The notes under the pieces are model-generated. The model worked only from the letters and a program-made list of their open reading frames with translations, had not been told where the DNA came from and made no database searches. A DNA stretch of 64,000 nucleotides from Owenia fusiformis (lineage: Eukaryota > Annelida > Polychaeta > Sabellida > Oweniidae). Below, one piece after another: positions 34,912 through 57,156 of this stretch. Both the position numbers and the translations under genes were made by a program. The DNA is taken from contig CAIIXF020000011.1 of assembly GCA_903813345.2 (NCBI GenBank), positions 29,692,166 to 29,756,165 of the forward strand, written 5' to 3'. Position 1 is the stretch's first letter. The number at the start of each line of letters is the position of its first letter.

Positions 34912-37160
34912 TCAGCTGTTTGCTGATAATTGTGGAAGGCATAGATTGTAAAATGAGTTTGTAAGGAATGTGCTAAGGGGTCTCCATGATATCCAATTGT
35001 CTGCTTGTAATTGCTTTGCACTAGTTGAATCTTCTCCATCCTTTATGTGGTAATGTGGATCCTAAAAAAAGTAAATGCTACTATTCATATTCTTCATCCT
35101 GGGTTGGCCTTAAAATCAGCTGACAGCCAGCAGTTGAATTTGTGAATGCTACCTTAGTTTTAAAATATACCTCCATCTGTGGCAAGACTTTACACAATAC
35201 CTATTCAGAACTCCATAGTGATAGTTTCAGAGTGAGTAAATATTTGACATTGTAAACCTCGTTTCAACTGTTAACTGTACACTACAACTGTAAACCTTGA
35301 TTGAAAATACTGATGACTGAAGATGGGCAGCAGAACATCAGTAGCAGCTAAAGTTCTAAAGTGGCAGTCAACAGAACAATTCAGTGATCAATGAGAAGGT
35401 GTTAACAAATTAGATTCAATATAGTGAACCTACCAGTATAAGGAGATGATGCTCATTATTCTCATCACCGCAGATCCCAAGTATTCCCTTGGATGAGGCA
35501 TCACTGTCGCCACCTATTGATACAATACATTTTGAAACAATTTCTGTATTGCTGCATATTCCCCAGGAAAGGTTGCACAAAAAAACATCAACAATTCAAA
35601 ATGTTCTGGAATCCGTAATTCCATTCAAAAGATCATACAAATCCAAGATATGACATCAGTGATGGTGGTGTCACCATGGGCTCATGGTGTCACATAGTGT
35701 CAAACTCTTCTAAATATGTGACAAGCAATAAACGATATCCATTACTTACTAGAAATATGTCTGATACTTATAAAGATAACCTAGAATTTAATACTGGATC
35801 TGCATATCAATCTGAATATGGCACAAAGTAGCTGATTAAATTTTCTTTTTCCATTTTTACAGCAAACCATGCTTTCGAAATGTACATACCCATCATGATT
35901 GGTGATCCCTTAGTTTTAAAATGATTCTTGATTTCCTGTACATGTTCCCTCAGGTTATCACCACTAGAGATATGGAGCAGCTTACAGGGCACCTGACATT
36001 GAAAACACAATAATACTGCAAACAATTTTCAGTGGTGGAAATTTCAGTGGTGGAAATTCTTAATTGGAATCATTGAAACTCAGATAATGGCATGGCTCAG
36101 ATGTGGCATGCAACATTCATTATGATTGAAGCAATACAATGCAAATGAATGATATGCAACCATGCTATACAGTTATTGGAAAGCATGACTGATGCAGCAA
36201 CTAAGAAAGGTCAATTTGTTAGGTAAAAATTTTTCTTCGTCATTCACCATTTTACATATCAGCATTGGTATATTTTGCATTTAATTTGTCTTATTTACAA
36301 ATTAAAACACTTGCCTGATTGAACACAAATATCACTGGCGGAGCGCCATATTCTCAAAAAATGCCATGAGGTATTTTCAAAATTTAGAGAAAAGTTAATT
36401 TCTATATTGAATTGCAATTTAACATTTAATCATTAGTCCATATTAGTCGAAATTTCGTATTTTAAATGCCCCAGACCGCTTCAAATGTAATCTCATTTTT
36501 TAATTCTTGGGAGAGAACCCCTCAAAGCTAGTTCGCTCACGCGTGGTGTACACTCACAAAATACCCACACTACACCACTGATAGTAATGCATACTGCTTC
36601 ATTAAACCAACCTGATATAATTCATCCAAACACATAGCAACTTCAAAAGAACCAATCCAGTCTCGGGAGCCTAGAAACTGCCGTGGTTTATCCCCGATCT
36701 TCACAAGACACTCCTGTATAGCCCTCAGACTAGGAACCTCTACTACGACATCATTGGATTCTCCTTTCTTGTCTCGTGTGAGTCGTATCCAGGAACAGAG
36801 TGTTTGAAGAGTTCTATACCCACAACCCCAACCCTAAAATCAAATGTAGAAGTTTTTCCATTGATGTTCCATGCAAAAGTATAGTTGGGACTACCATCAG
36901 TTATTAGTTGAGACTCGGAGTAATATTAGGAGAACATAAATTTATTAAAAGTATAAAATGCCGAAACGTCTACTATTCTGATTGACGAGACACCACAGAT
37001 AAAATAGAGAAGAAATTAAATTCATTCATCATCATCGTTGATATACCCGATCATCAAAACCATCACAACCATAGTGATAGTAGTAATAGTCTCCAGTAAC
37101 CATGGCGATATCATCTCCTGGCTTTTGAAGACCCTTATGTATATTGCTGAGCAATGGCAT
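34912..37160 (-). CDS. UFSP1: UFM1-specific protease 1
   Basis: Five exons on minus: 37047-37160, 36612-36833, 35890-35992, 35434-35513 and 34912-35061. Phases join exactly to 222 residues. It is a cysteine protease (family C78) that processes the UFM1 precursor and can remove UFM1 from targets. The N-terminus has [12 protein letters not shown] leading to [15 protein letters not shown] with catalytic Cys42. Then come [18 protein letters not shown], a [20 protein letters not shown] segment, and DPHYH carrying the catalytic Asp and His. It ends [15 protein letters not shown]. The GGDSDA..LLGI/GILGI form and the lack of a long N-terminal domain fit UFSP1 better than UFSP2. All three catalytic residues are intact. 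The start ATG was chosen because it gives the usual short family length; an upstream exon cannot be excluded. It lies downstream of MSH2 on the same strand and converges with AMD1. Confidence 0.93.
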
Positions 37161-38084
37161 GGTAGTTATCCTCCCAGCTATCCTCCAGACATCAAGGTAA
37201 TGCTACAAAATCAAGGATCAAGGTGTACATGTAATCATAAGCATCTTATACAGTTATAGGACTAAGGAGTAACATGGGAGATTGAAAGCACATGGTAGTA
37301 AGTATCTTCGTAGATTTTACCCACAAATTACACATGTGCCTCGCGAATCTTGGCTGACAGTTTGAAATCTCAAAAGAATCAGTTGAAATTCAGAAGATGA
37401 ACTGAAAACTATTCAATAAAGATGAACTGAAAGTGAAACTTGAAATGTAAAAAATGAATGTAAATTAAATTGTGACAAACGATGGAAAATCAAGCTAAAT
37501 CCGTCATGAAATATGGCTTCCGTACTATCTTACCATACCATATGTAGTATATATTGATAAGGACAAATGAAATATCCTAAAACCTACCGAATATTGGTAA
37601 AATAAGACAAAAACTAAAATCTGTCTGTCGCCATATTGGGGAATCCTGCACCGAGTAAAGGAATTCCAAATGACGTCATCGGACACACCCACTTTCCAAT
37701 TTCACTTTCAATCTTATCTGACAGCAGGTAAATTACTTGTTCTTTGATAAAAATAATTCTGAATCCAATTATATTATGCATCATGTCTATTGTTACCTCA
37801 ACAGTGTTCCGATTGTCCTGGCTTGTGTTTGGTAAATAATGAAAAAACACTTATCGTATGTTATTCATCATGTTTCCCTGTCTAGTCCCCATTACTCATT
37901 CCTCTTACCTATTGCCTTTTACTTATTGCATTATCTACTGGTCATACTGACTAGTGTTTCTTTCTCAGCCATTTCTCCGACTGGTGTTTTATATTCATTG
38001 TGTTATCCTGACTGGTGTTTGGTTACCTTTTTCTAAGACCGCAACTATGTTATTGGCTAGACTCTAGTAGGTGTTTGCTACTCA
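37161..38084. other. spacer upstream of UFSP1
   Basis: No conserved coding exon is visible. The UFSP1 promoter should lie in the first few hundred bases. The rest is AT-rich and grades into degenerate copies of the adjoining 31-bp minisatellite from about 37930. Confidence 0.45.
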
Positions 38085-38735
38085 TTGTGTTATACCAACT
38101 TTTTTATTCATTTCATTATGCCGACTGAGGTTCATTATTTATGTTTTATCCTGATGTGTTATACTGACAGGTGTTTGCTATTCATTGTGTTATCCCACTG
38201 GTGTTTGCTACTCATTGTATTATCCCGACTGGTGTTTGCTACTTTTTGTATTATCCCACCAGGTGTTTGCTATTCATTGCTTTATCTTGGCTGGTGTTTG
38301 CTATTCATTGTTTTATCTTGGCTGGTGTTTGCTATTCATTGTTTTATCTTGGCTGGTATTTGCTAATCATTGTGTTATCTTGGCTGGTGTTTGCTAATCA
38401 TTGTGTTATCCTGACTGGTGTTTGCTATTCATTGTTTCATCTTGGCTGGTGTTTGCTAATCATTGTGTTATCCTGACTGGTGTTTGCTACTCATTGTATT
38501 ATCCTGACTGGTGTTTGCTATTCATTGTTTTATCTTGGCTGGTGTTTGCTAAACATTGTATTATCCTGACTGGTGTTTGCTACTTATTGTATTATCCTGA
38601 AAGGTGTTTGCTATTCATTGCATTATATCCTGACTGGTTTTTTCTATTCATTGTACTATCTTGGCTGGTGTTGCTACTCTTCATTTGTTATCCCAACTGG
38701 TGCTTTTTATTCATTCCATATCCTGAGTGAGGTCT
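38085..38735. repeat. 31-bp minisatellite, about 20 copies
   Basis: The unit is CTGGTGTTTGCTATTCATTG followed by TTTTATCTTGG or TATTATCCTGA. Spacing is about 31 bp, most regular between 38230 and 38620. Because 31 is not a multiple of three, the long open frames across it (VFAIHC, FILAGVC) are simply the same unit read in rotating frames and are not genes. Confidence 0.9.
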
Positions 38736-38810
38736 GTTATTCAATGTGTTATCCTTATACTGACTTATACTGATTGTTTTTCATTGTCCCCTGGTGCATA
38801 GCCCACCAGG

Positions 38811-39241
38811 GGAATGACTAACTAATGAGCATAGTGTAACAAGCCAGATAGAGAAATTGAAAGAAAGGGTGCTAAATTCAATGCCCAGTGTTGGAATCGA
38901 ACCTAGGACCCTTGGACCCAAAGTCTGATGCTCTACCGACTGAGCTATAAAGGCTTAAGTAACTACAGCTGGGCCCTATTAGCAACTTGCTATCAAGGGT
39001 CGTTACACCATCTCCCCCTTTGAAAGGACCACGCCCTCGTGGTCAGCCCTGCTTTCCCTAGCAGTGACTTCCACACACACACAGGCGCAAAGGATACAAC
39101 CAATGTTTTGTTCCCACCACTGCCGCCAATGTAATGACCCGAGAGTGCCTTAGAGGAATGACTAACTAACGAGCATAGTGTGACATGCCAGATAAAGAAA
39201 TTGAAAGAAAGGGTGCTAAACTTGCTATCAAGGGTCGTTAC
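38811..39241 (-). mobile_element. tRNA-derived SINE-like element, one full and one deleted copy
   Basis: A tRNA-like head lies on minus at 38883-38954, with TAGCTCAGTCGGTAGAGC (A box and paired D arm) and GGTTCGATTCC (B box). The acceptor and T stems do not pair properly, so it is not a working tRNA. Its ATCAGACTTTGGGTCC anticodon region is ambiguous between tRNA-Lys and tRNA-Pro ancestry. The flank GGAATGACTAACTAA to GAAAGAAAGGGTGCTAAA at 38811-38875 recurs at 39152-39220. There it joins straight to CTTGCTATCAAGGGTCGTTA, which also lies at 38986, so the second copy lacks the tRNA part. Confidence 0.7.
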
Positions 39242-40107
39242 AATTGTACTGTCTATTAGTAAGTGAAAAGTAACAAATTAACATACTTCCTTTTTCTACA
39301 AAATTGTTACTTTATTACATTCTTTTCATTTCTTGTACAGAATAATAGTGCACATGCATAATGGCCATTTTAGTGATAATTATATGAAGACAATGCTTAA
39401 CTTTGAAAATAAATGTAACATTGATGAGTTCTATCAATGTTTACTTATTCTGGATAATTCTATGAATTTCTGTATAATTAAATAGACTAATACGCGATAG
39501 ACGAAAACATGGTCATTAACATAAATATCTCGCACAATCCATTGCTTCAAGTGGAACAAATTTTCATTAGTCCGCTAATTAAACCAAGTTCTCTCAACCT
39601 TAAAACCATGTTTTTGTGTATTGTAGGAACTATAAAGTTTATATTAATATCAGGTTAAAACCCTTACAATTGATACAAGTCCAAACATAAATAAACATGA
39701 AATCAAGCCCATGTTATATACACGTCAAGAACTTGATTCTTGTTTCATATCAAGTTATCGGGTCTTGGCTTCCTGGAACAAAGTCGGTGACGTCACAATA
39801 AATCATTTTTCTAATCTGATGGTAATCATATATAGATATATATTCTTATCAATTGTGAAAATATATATGAAGAAGAATGTCAACAATAACAAAGACTGTA
39901 CACAACCAAAATATATCCCTTGCAAGGATTATTTTACATAGATCACTGTAATCATAAAAACACAAATTACAGAAAATCATGAATGTAAAAAGGTCCCACA
40001 TCAGCAGTTTTTGGAAAAGGGACTTATTTGTATAGCACCAAGTATAAATGGTCCCTCTTTAATAGCATATAATGTCTTTCTACTGGTTTGTCTCTGGTTT
40101 GTCTCTG

Positions 40108-50356
<10,249 letters not shown>

Positions 50357-50789
50357 CTACAAGCACACAAAAACATTGCATTTAGAATTTGTAAGGCTAT
50401 TTTGTTTTTAAAATTTGGGAGGGCTGTATGTGATGAGTAACACATATTTGGTCCCTTCTAATCTGTGTTTAATTTCATGTTTAATCTGTAATATATTAAA
50501 AATTATTATATCACTATCTAGCTAGCGACAGTATGATTGGTCAAAACCGGGTCACATGTCGTGGGATATCTGGCGATATTCAATGGCAATGCTAATCAGA
50601 TAAGACAACCGTGAGATATCTAGCGATATCCCACGCTCCCGGGAATTTTCAAAGAATTTGTTTTCGTTCAGTGTAAATAATTTAGTTCAGTGTAAGTCAA
50701 AATGGCAGACGAACCGAGTAGATTCAATGTATTTCAATGTTAACCTATGACTTAATAATATTAGGGATGTTTAGACAGTGATATAATAA

Positions 50790-50927
50790 AACAAATATTT
50801 CACTCTATTTTCGGTGAATACCTGTAGCACTTTCACAAGGTGATATTCCACTTGCCCTTCGGGCTTCGTGGAATATCACTTGTGAATGATGTACAGGTAT
50901 TCACCTCAATAGAGTGAAATATTTGTT
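50790..50927. repeat. 138-bp palindrome
   Basis: The outer arms ACAAATATTTCACTCTATTT and ATAGAGTGAAATATTTGT pair, as do inner arms AAGGTGATATTCCAC and GTGGAATATCACTTG. A CTTCGGG-type loop is central. Confidence 0.85.
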
Positions 50928-52705
50928 CAATATTCACTCAATTACCAACTGGTTTCACCAAAAGACCTTGTTCATTTTTTCACAATTATCCTTCCAAGCT
51001 TACACTTTCAATAGCAATGATTCCTCATACACAATCGATGGGAATTCCCAGGTGAGGGGTGTGCGTTTGGTGCAACTGCACCCCCCCTCCCTTTCCCCAT
51101 AGGATTTTGTTAATGATGCTGTGAAAAAGGTGGAAAGAAAAACTATGTGCTCTGGTGAAAGGAGGTGGAAAAGCTAGGCTTCAAATTCAAGACTATCATG
51201 ATGGAGACTGATTTTTTGTACATTTTGTAAATGCAAAAATAGGCCTCTTGGAAAAATCCTGGGGATGCCCCTGCAATCTTAAATGCATATCTTGTAACTT
51301 AGGTACCAGCAGATAATTAAAACAATATCCAGTAAATTCTAAGAGAATAAAAATGTAGATTTGGTGAATCAACTGTCTTCAAGTCTTATTGGGTATGAAA
51401 ATTAAAATATGTTAAAGAGAGAATCAGATCTAGCGAGCAGCCAAACAAAACATTGTTTCATTTTTAGAATCTTCCTGGCTTATGTCATTCCTTTTCATGT
51501 CTTTTTTCTAAAAATCCCCAAAGTGCACACTTTATTTCAGGAAAACTAAAGATTTTTACAATAATGTATTATTATTCTATAAGAATGGTTACCATTCTTA
51601 TCATTTGGGAGAATTTAAACATTTTTCACCCATTTTTGCACTTTGAATCCTTAATAACTTCACCAATTTATAACATATCATGAATCTTTTAGGAGATATT
51701 GTATTTGAGATTGTAAAGAATAGATTGGTAGGTCAATTTTACATATTGCTTGTAATTTTGTCACCCCTATAGATCTGATTCTTCCTTTAAGTAAATCAAT
51801 TTATTATCTGTCAAGTACAGAATAGTTTTCACTTTGAAATTAATGATTCTATAACAGGGACTCTATGCAAATCTAGCCAACCAAAAAATCACATTTAAAA
51901 TAAAAATTTAATATCAAAGTTGATAATGAATTTTGAAAACCACATTTTAAATGGATATGTAATATTGTTTGTAGATAACATCACTTTGACTTAATTTTGA
52001 ATATGTAATCATGAAAATTAACATTACAACTGCTGAAATATTGTTTGTATAATCTAGAAAAATATGTTTAGAATACAATGTTAAGAAGCTTTAAAATTAG
52101 TCATGCACTTATTCAACATCAAATCAATTATTTTATAACAAATACATCATCATTATTCCATTGCAAAATATGTAAGATGTGGTCTGGAAACATAAATAGT
52201 GTTGATGACAGAGCAATCTTATCTAATAACTAGAAATAACACACAATCAGCTAATAAATGAAGGCCCTGATATCTATGACCAAGGATGACGTACATATAC
52301 AAGGTAACAAGAACAATAATACCTCTTTTAAAGCGAAAACAATTCCATGTTACACAATATTTTACAATATAATGTGTATGAATCATTTAAAGTAGGCATC
52401 CAGACCATTTATACATTCAAAAATACATTTCCAAGGCAATTTCTAAAATAAGTGCCCAATAAAGGAGGAAGGTAAAAGTTACCATGCTTTTATGTGCAAA
52501 ATATTATATTGAGTTACAATTGCATTTCATTACATTCTTAAAGCATTAATAAAAATGTATTCGTCAAAATTTTCTGAAAAGATACAAAATCAAAATCCAT
52601 ATTGTAAAATCAATTTTCGGGTGTTGATCCTGCACTGTGCTTATTGCATCTATAGTACAATATTTTATTCCATAATACTACTGTTTTCCCAGGGAAATAT
52701 GAAGG

Positions 52706-52833
52706 AATAAAAATCGTATTGAATCATATTACATGAAAAAATCGTATTGTCCCCGGGAAAAAAATCGTATTGGAGCGTATTACATGGAAAAATCGTATTG
52801 TCCCCGGGACAAAAATCGTATTGGAACGTATTA
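52706..52833. repeat. ~50-bp tandem repeat with AAAATCGTATTG
   Basis: Three imperfect copies of AAAAATCGTATTG, CGTATTACATG and TTGTCCCCGGGA. AAAATCGTATTG occurs twice in each full copy. Confidence 0.8.
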
Positions 52834-52930
52834 ACTTATTTTTGGTTTTCCCGGTTATTTCTAACCTTGACTAATTGATAAAAGCATTATCCAAATGTAA
52901 CAATTTAAGGAGGAATGTATTATGGAATAA

Positions 52931-53119
52931 ATAGGTTATTTCTGCTCGGGATTGAATATGGGTTTTATTCCTCGGAAAATATGATATTGACCTTGGGAAA
53001 TATGATATTGACACTCGGTCGCTGCGCTCCCTCGGTCAATATCATATAACCCTTCGGTCAATATCATATTGTCCCTCGGAATAAAACCCATATTCAATCC
53101 CTCCCAGTAAATAACCTAT
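52931..53119. repeat. 189-bp palindrome
   Basis: The left arm GATTGAATATGGGTTTTATT and the right arm AATAAAACCCATATTCAATC are exact. Outer arms ATAGGTTATTT and AAATAACCTAT pair, and inner arms repeat AATATGATATTGAC and GTCAATATCATAT. The centre is TCGGTCGCTGCGCTCCCTCGG. Confidence 0.85.
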
Positions 53120-54275
53120 ATATATCACCCAAGTTCACATCAATGACATTAAACAAAGCAGCAATTGCACATTTTCAATAAGGAAGTTAAACTAAATTCA
53201 CATGTGTAGAAAAGATCAGAAAAGTTAAGTTATACTTAAAATCATTCATGATTCTAATATAGACATTTTTGTCCCAACCTGTACATAGAAAATAACATGA
53301 GACAACCCTCACTTGTAAAGATATCACGAGGAGCCAACAGTGCCTCTTTGATGGATACGTCAATGTTACACCTTTATTTTGATGATCTTCCTGAAGTGAT
53401 TAGTGCCCAGATGGGACCATCAATAACAACAATGATAGCCACAACTGAGTCATAAAAATTGCTTTGCGTAACGTCCAATTAAAAAATATGTAACTCCCAG
53501 GGTTTATGATAAAAATAACCAGCCAGTAATTTTGGCATATTTCATTCTGAATACATGTCTCTTTTGAAAAAAGCTGGTAATAGACTGTATAATAAATGCT
53601 ATAATGCTTTAAATAAAATGGCAACCATTTTGAATTTGAAAATCTTTATAAATTTCAAATCAGCATTATTAAATTAAAATGATGGCCATACTGAACTGAG
53701 TGGCCATATTGCAAATTACTTCTCAAGCAGAGGTGGTGTGCCTAAAAAGCAACAGCTTAAAAATCAAATCCGTTTTCTGGTATTTGATTTAAGTTAATTA
53801 TAAAATATGCATTACTATTACATTTGAAAGTATAATTCCTTTAACTGAAAAATGATGATACAAGATTTGGGTAGGTCTCAACCTGACCATCTAATTCTAC
53901 TGGCCTGTAAATCCAGTTTTAGCTATTATATTAATATGTATTGATGATAGCTAATATCACTTCCATGCTGAGTGATTTTTGAATTATAACCCCATTTAGG
54001 CTCAATCTTGACAAATCGAGCCTCTATATAAGAACCTATTTTTTATCAAAATGTAATATACTGTATGATAATTGCTTGTTGAATTCATTCATAAAGGAAT
54101 GGAAAATCATTTCATTATTAATATCAAGTAAAATATAGTGTGTTTTTCCTGTTTTGACAATAATTTGATTTATTTTTGAATTGAATTTTTCAGTTGAGGA
54201 AGACTTAACTAATTTGAAATATTGCAAGGCTAAATCAATTACACGTATGTCAGATACAAAACCATTAAGTTCAAG

Positions 54276-54306
54276 CATGGGCTTTCAATTAGAGTGAAAG
54301 CCCATG
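54276..54306. mobile_element. 31-bp hairpin insert with perfect 7-bp target duplication
   Basis: CATGGGCTTTC and GAAAGCCCATG form an 11-bp inverted repeat around AATTAGAGT. GTTCAAG directly flanks both sides (54269-54275 and 54307-54313). The arms are the same terminal sequence as the 537-bp element at 11535-12071, which is also flanked by a 7-bp repeat. It appears to be that family reduced to little more than its two ends. Confidence 0.8.
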
Positions 54307-54675
54307 GTTCAAGTGAAGAGTAAAAATTGTCGTTATTGAACACTGCTTAGAACAGGAGCTAAACATATATATTCATGTACAAGTGTATACACGTATGAGC
54401 ATTAATGCATGGGGAATTACCCAGATGCGAGTAGGTAATTACAGTTTCACCACCAGGTTACTGATTTGAATTAATCACTCAGATGTGAGAAGGTAGTTAC
54501 CAGTTTCACCACCAGGTGGCTTAACATGGCATGGTATTACAAAGTTCCCTTAAACTTGTATATTCATCAGTTTTAGTGGTTCACTTTTTATATTACCCTT
54601 ATTTATCCTACACTTAGTGTACTAAATGTATAATAACATTAAAAAATAAATTTGATATTTATTGGCAAAATGAAT

Positions 54676-54777
54676 ATCCGGAGGATATCGTCACGATATA
54701 CTCCGGGTGGAGGATATCGTGACGATATACTCCGGAAAACCCAATATGCGGAGGATATTGTGATGATATACTCCGCT
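54676..54777. repeat. tandem array of self-complementary 27-mers
   Basis: Three copies of CGGAGGATATCGTCACGATA followed by TACTCCG, each nearly its own reverse complement, spaced about 40-50 bp apart. The cluster could extrude as several adjacent hairpins. Confidence 0.75.
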
Positions 54778-54877
54778 TGTTGATTTCCGGCCAAATTGAC
54801 TATATTTGGCATGGAATTCATTTTGCAATGATATTATACATTTAGTACACTCCTTGTAAGTGTAGGATAATAAATAC

Positions 54878-55020
54878 ATCCTATGATTTTTTTCAGAATA
54901 TCATTTTAATCTACTCGGTGATATTGATATATGCACTCGTTCGCTTCGCTCTCTCGAGCAGATATCAATATCACCTCGTAGATAAAAATGATATTCCTCA
55001 AAATCATAAAAATATCCTAT
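54878..55020. repeat. ~140-bp palindrome related to 34138-34262
   Basis: The arms GAATATCATTTTAATCTACT and GTAGATAAAAATGATATTC pair, extended outward by CATCCTATGATTTT and AAAATCATAAAAATATCC. The centre is CGTTCGCTTCGCTCTCTCG. Confidence 0.75.
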
Positions 55021-56139
55021 AAATATCTGATAGTCATACAAATTAAAATACATCCAGTAAAGGAAAATGTTATCTGCCCAACACAAGAAAAGATATTTCA
55101 CTTTTTGTGATTTACAACATGGGGTCTATGGGGAATCTCCCCGACCAAGAACATTCTCAAAATTCATTTCGTTCGTTGCGTACCTTCACTACCTCTCTGA
55201 CGTTGTTTAAATAGTTCTAAAATTCCCGGGGCACGAGCTTAGAAAGCTTCAGAAATTAGTACTTTCTTTATTACGAAATCAACAACGCCAAAACTTTGAT
55301 ATTCCATTAATCATGACGTTTACAAATGATTTTACCATCGAAATTGGTAATCAATGATGTATTTGATGTGTCTTTAGGTAAAAATCTCCGCGGAGCAACA
55401 AATTGTAAAATGTCAAGATCGATAATCACACATTACTACACGATTTCAAGATGGCGGTGTCAAAATTTTCTAAAAACGCTTCAAATAATATTATGTTAAT
55501 TTCTGGCGAGTTCATCAATATCATAACTTGTTATCTAGTAACAAGATAGAGAAACATGTAAGAAATTCAATTTTATCGAATAAAACATCACATCGACATG
55601 TGGTATTCGTTTATTAGACGGTTAAAATTACGAATATGATGATGACATCATTTCAAAACGAACTGCATAGCAACGGTGTTAATAAACAATTTCTGCCCTT
55701 GCAAATTCCTAAGTATTCATTTTTAACAGTTTGTTACGAATTACTTAATATTTTTCTTATAAATGAATTCTTACTACATAAGAAATAAACATTTTATTAA
55801 ATATGACGAATAAAATCAGTAGCAAACGCAAAGAAATATATTTTTTGAAGCAGGTCAAAATATTTAGCAGGGTAAATTTCGCGGGAATTTAAAGAACTGC
55901 ATGAGGTAAGGCACAGGAGGTACGGATGGCACTGGACGAAAGGCTCGGAGACTGGACCAAGAAGTCACAATTTCTAAGAAAATTTAATTTTCAAAATTGG
56001 TAAATACTTTTAAACCACATTTCTAGATGCAATTTTACATGTAAACTTTAAATATGACATCCATTTAACTAGATTTTGAATATTCAATAAAATAAATCAA
56101 GATTATTTCTAATGATGACATTGTCATATACACAAGTAT

Positions 56140-56350
56140 ATTTTCAGAAACACTATTACAACATTGGCAAATGCACAATTATTACAACAATTCAAGATAA
56201 ACAATAACAACATTTTCAGATATACAATTACAACTTTGTCAGATAAACAATCACATTTTCAGGTATACAATTACAACATTGTCAAATGTACAATTACAAC
56301 AATTTCAGATACACAATTACAACATTGTCATTTGTACAGTTACATGTACA
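56140..56350. repeat. ~28-bp imperfect tandem repeat
   Basis: About seven copies of ATACACAATTACAACATTGT or close variants, alternating ATTTTCAGATA and TTGTCAAATG ends. Confidence 0.75.
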
Positions 56351-56392
56351 TCACTGTCAGACGTAAAATGACATGTCAGATACAAAACTGAA

Positions 56393-57156
56393 CAAGGCAT
56401 TAACATGACAAAATGTCACCACCTAGTGCTCACAATATTATGAGTTCAATCTTAAGTCAGATTTGAATTTCTGGGAACTTGTAGATGATTCTGAAAAAGT
56501 AAATTGTTCAATTTGAAGCAAGTTGAAAAAACTGTTTTTTGACCCTGAGAAGGTCATTGAAGGTGAAATCTCAAATCTAATGTCACATTAGAACTTCTGG
56601 GAACTTGTAGATGATTTTTAAAAAAATTGTCAATTTGAGGCAAGTTGAAAATGGACCCTTTTGACCTTGAGAAGGTCATTGAAGGTCAAATCTGTAGTCG
56701 GAATTGAACTTTTGAAAACTTCTAGACGATTTTGAAATAAATATTGGTCAATTTGAAATAAGTTGAAAAAATACCTTTTTGACCTTTTTGACCTTGAGAA
56801 GGTCAATGAAGGTAAAATCTCAAATCTTAAGCCAGATTTGAACTTCTGATAACTTGTAGATGATTTTGAAAAAAATTGGTCAATTTGAAGCAAGTTGAAA
56901 AAAGACGTTTTTGACCTTTTTTTGACCTTGAAAAGGTCACTGAAGGTCAAATCTTAGATGTAAAGTAAAATTTGAACTTCTGAAACTTGTAGATGATTTT
57001 GAAAAAAAACTGAAGTCAGTCTAAACAGTATTTGTTAAGTTATTGGAAGTTTTAAGAATTTGTTACAGACGCCAACCGCCACACGCCACGCGCCGATCTC
57101 CACCCGCCGATCACCAACCGCCATCACAAAAAAATGGAGTCCATAATTACACAATA
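56393..57156 (+). repeat. GTCACCACC-family, most complete copy with tandem core
   Basis: The head AAGGCATTAACATGACAAAA and TGTCACCACC is followed by about five units of 113-134 bp. AACTTGTAGATGATT starts at about 56476, 56603, 56716, 56850 and 56984. The tail has GTTACAGACGCCAACCGCCA, CACAAAAAAATGGAGTCCAT and AATTACACAATAACAT. The terminal GGTGGTGACATA hairpin is lost here. The minus-strand open frame across the core (SDLFKVKK, FNLLQIDQFF) is repeat-derived. Confidence 0.85.

Noticed and set aside
34818-35039. 73-residue frame starting [13 protein letters not shown] as a separate gene
   Set aside because: It is an alternative frame of the last UFSP1 exon; the correct frame gives DPHYH and [10 protein letters not shown].
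38085-38773. Overlapping open frames encoding repeated VFAIHC / GVCYSL motifs, like a membrane protein
   Set aside because: All arise from a 31-bp minisatellite read in rotating frames; the hydrophobicity comes from the T-rich unit.
38883-38954. Functional tRNA gene on minus
   Set aside because: A and B boxes and the D stem are present, but acceptor, anticodon and T stems do not pair; it is part of a duplicated repeat.
54036-54278. 80-residue minus-strand frame (MLELNGFVSDIRVIDLALQ) as a missing MSH2 exon
   Set aside because: No similarity to MSH2 N-terminal domains and no matching splice sites in phase; composition is typical of AT-rich intron.
56630-56950. 106-residue minus-strand open frame with repeated FNLLQIDQFF motifs
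   Set aside because: It lies wholly within the tandem core of a dispersed repeat and its motif period equals the DNA repeat period.
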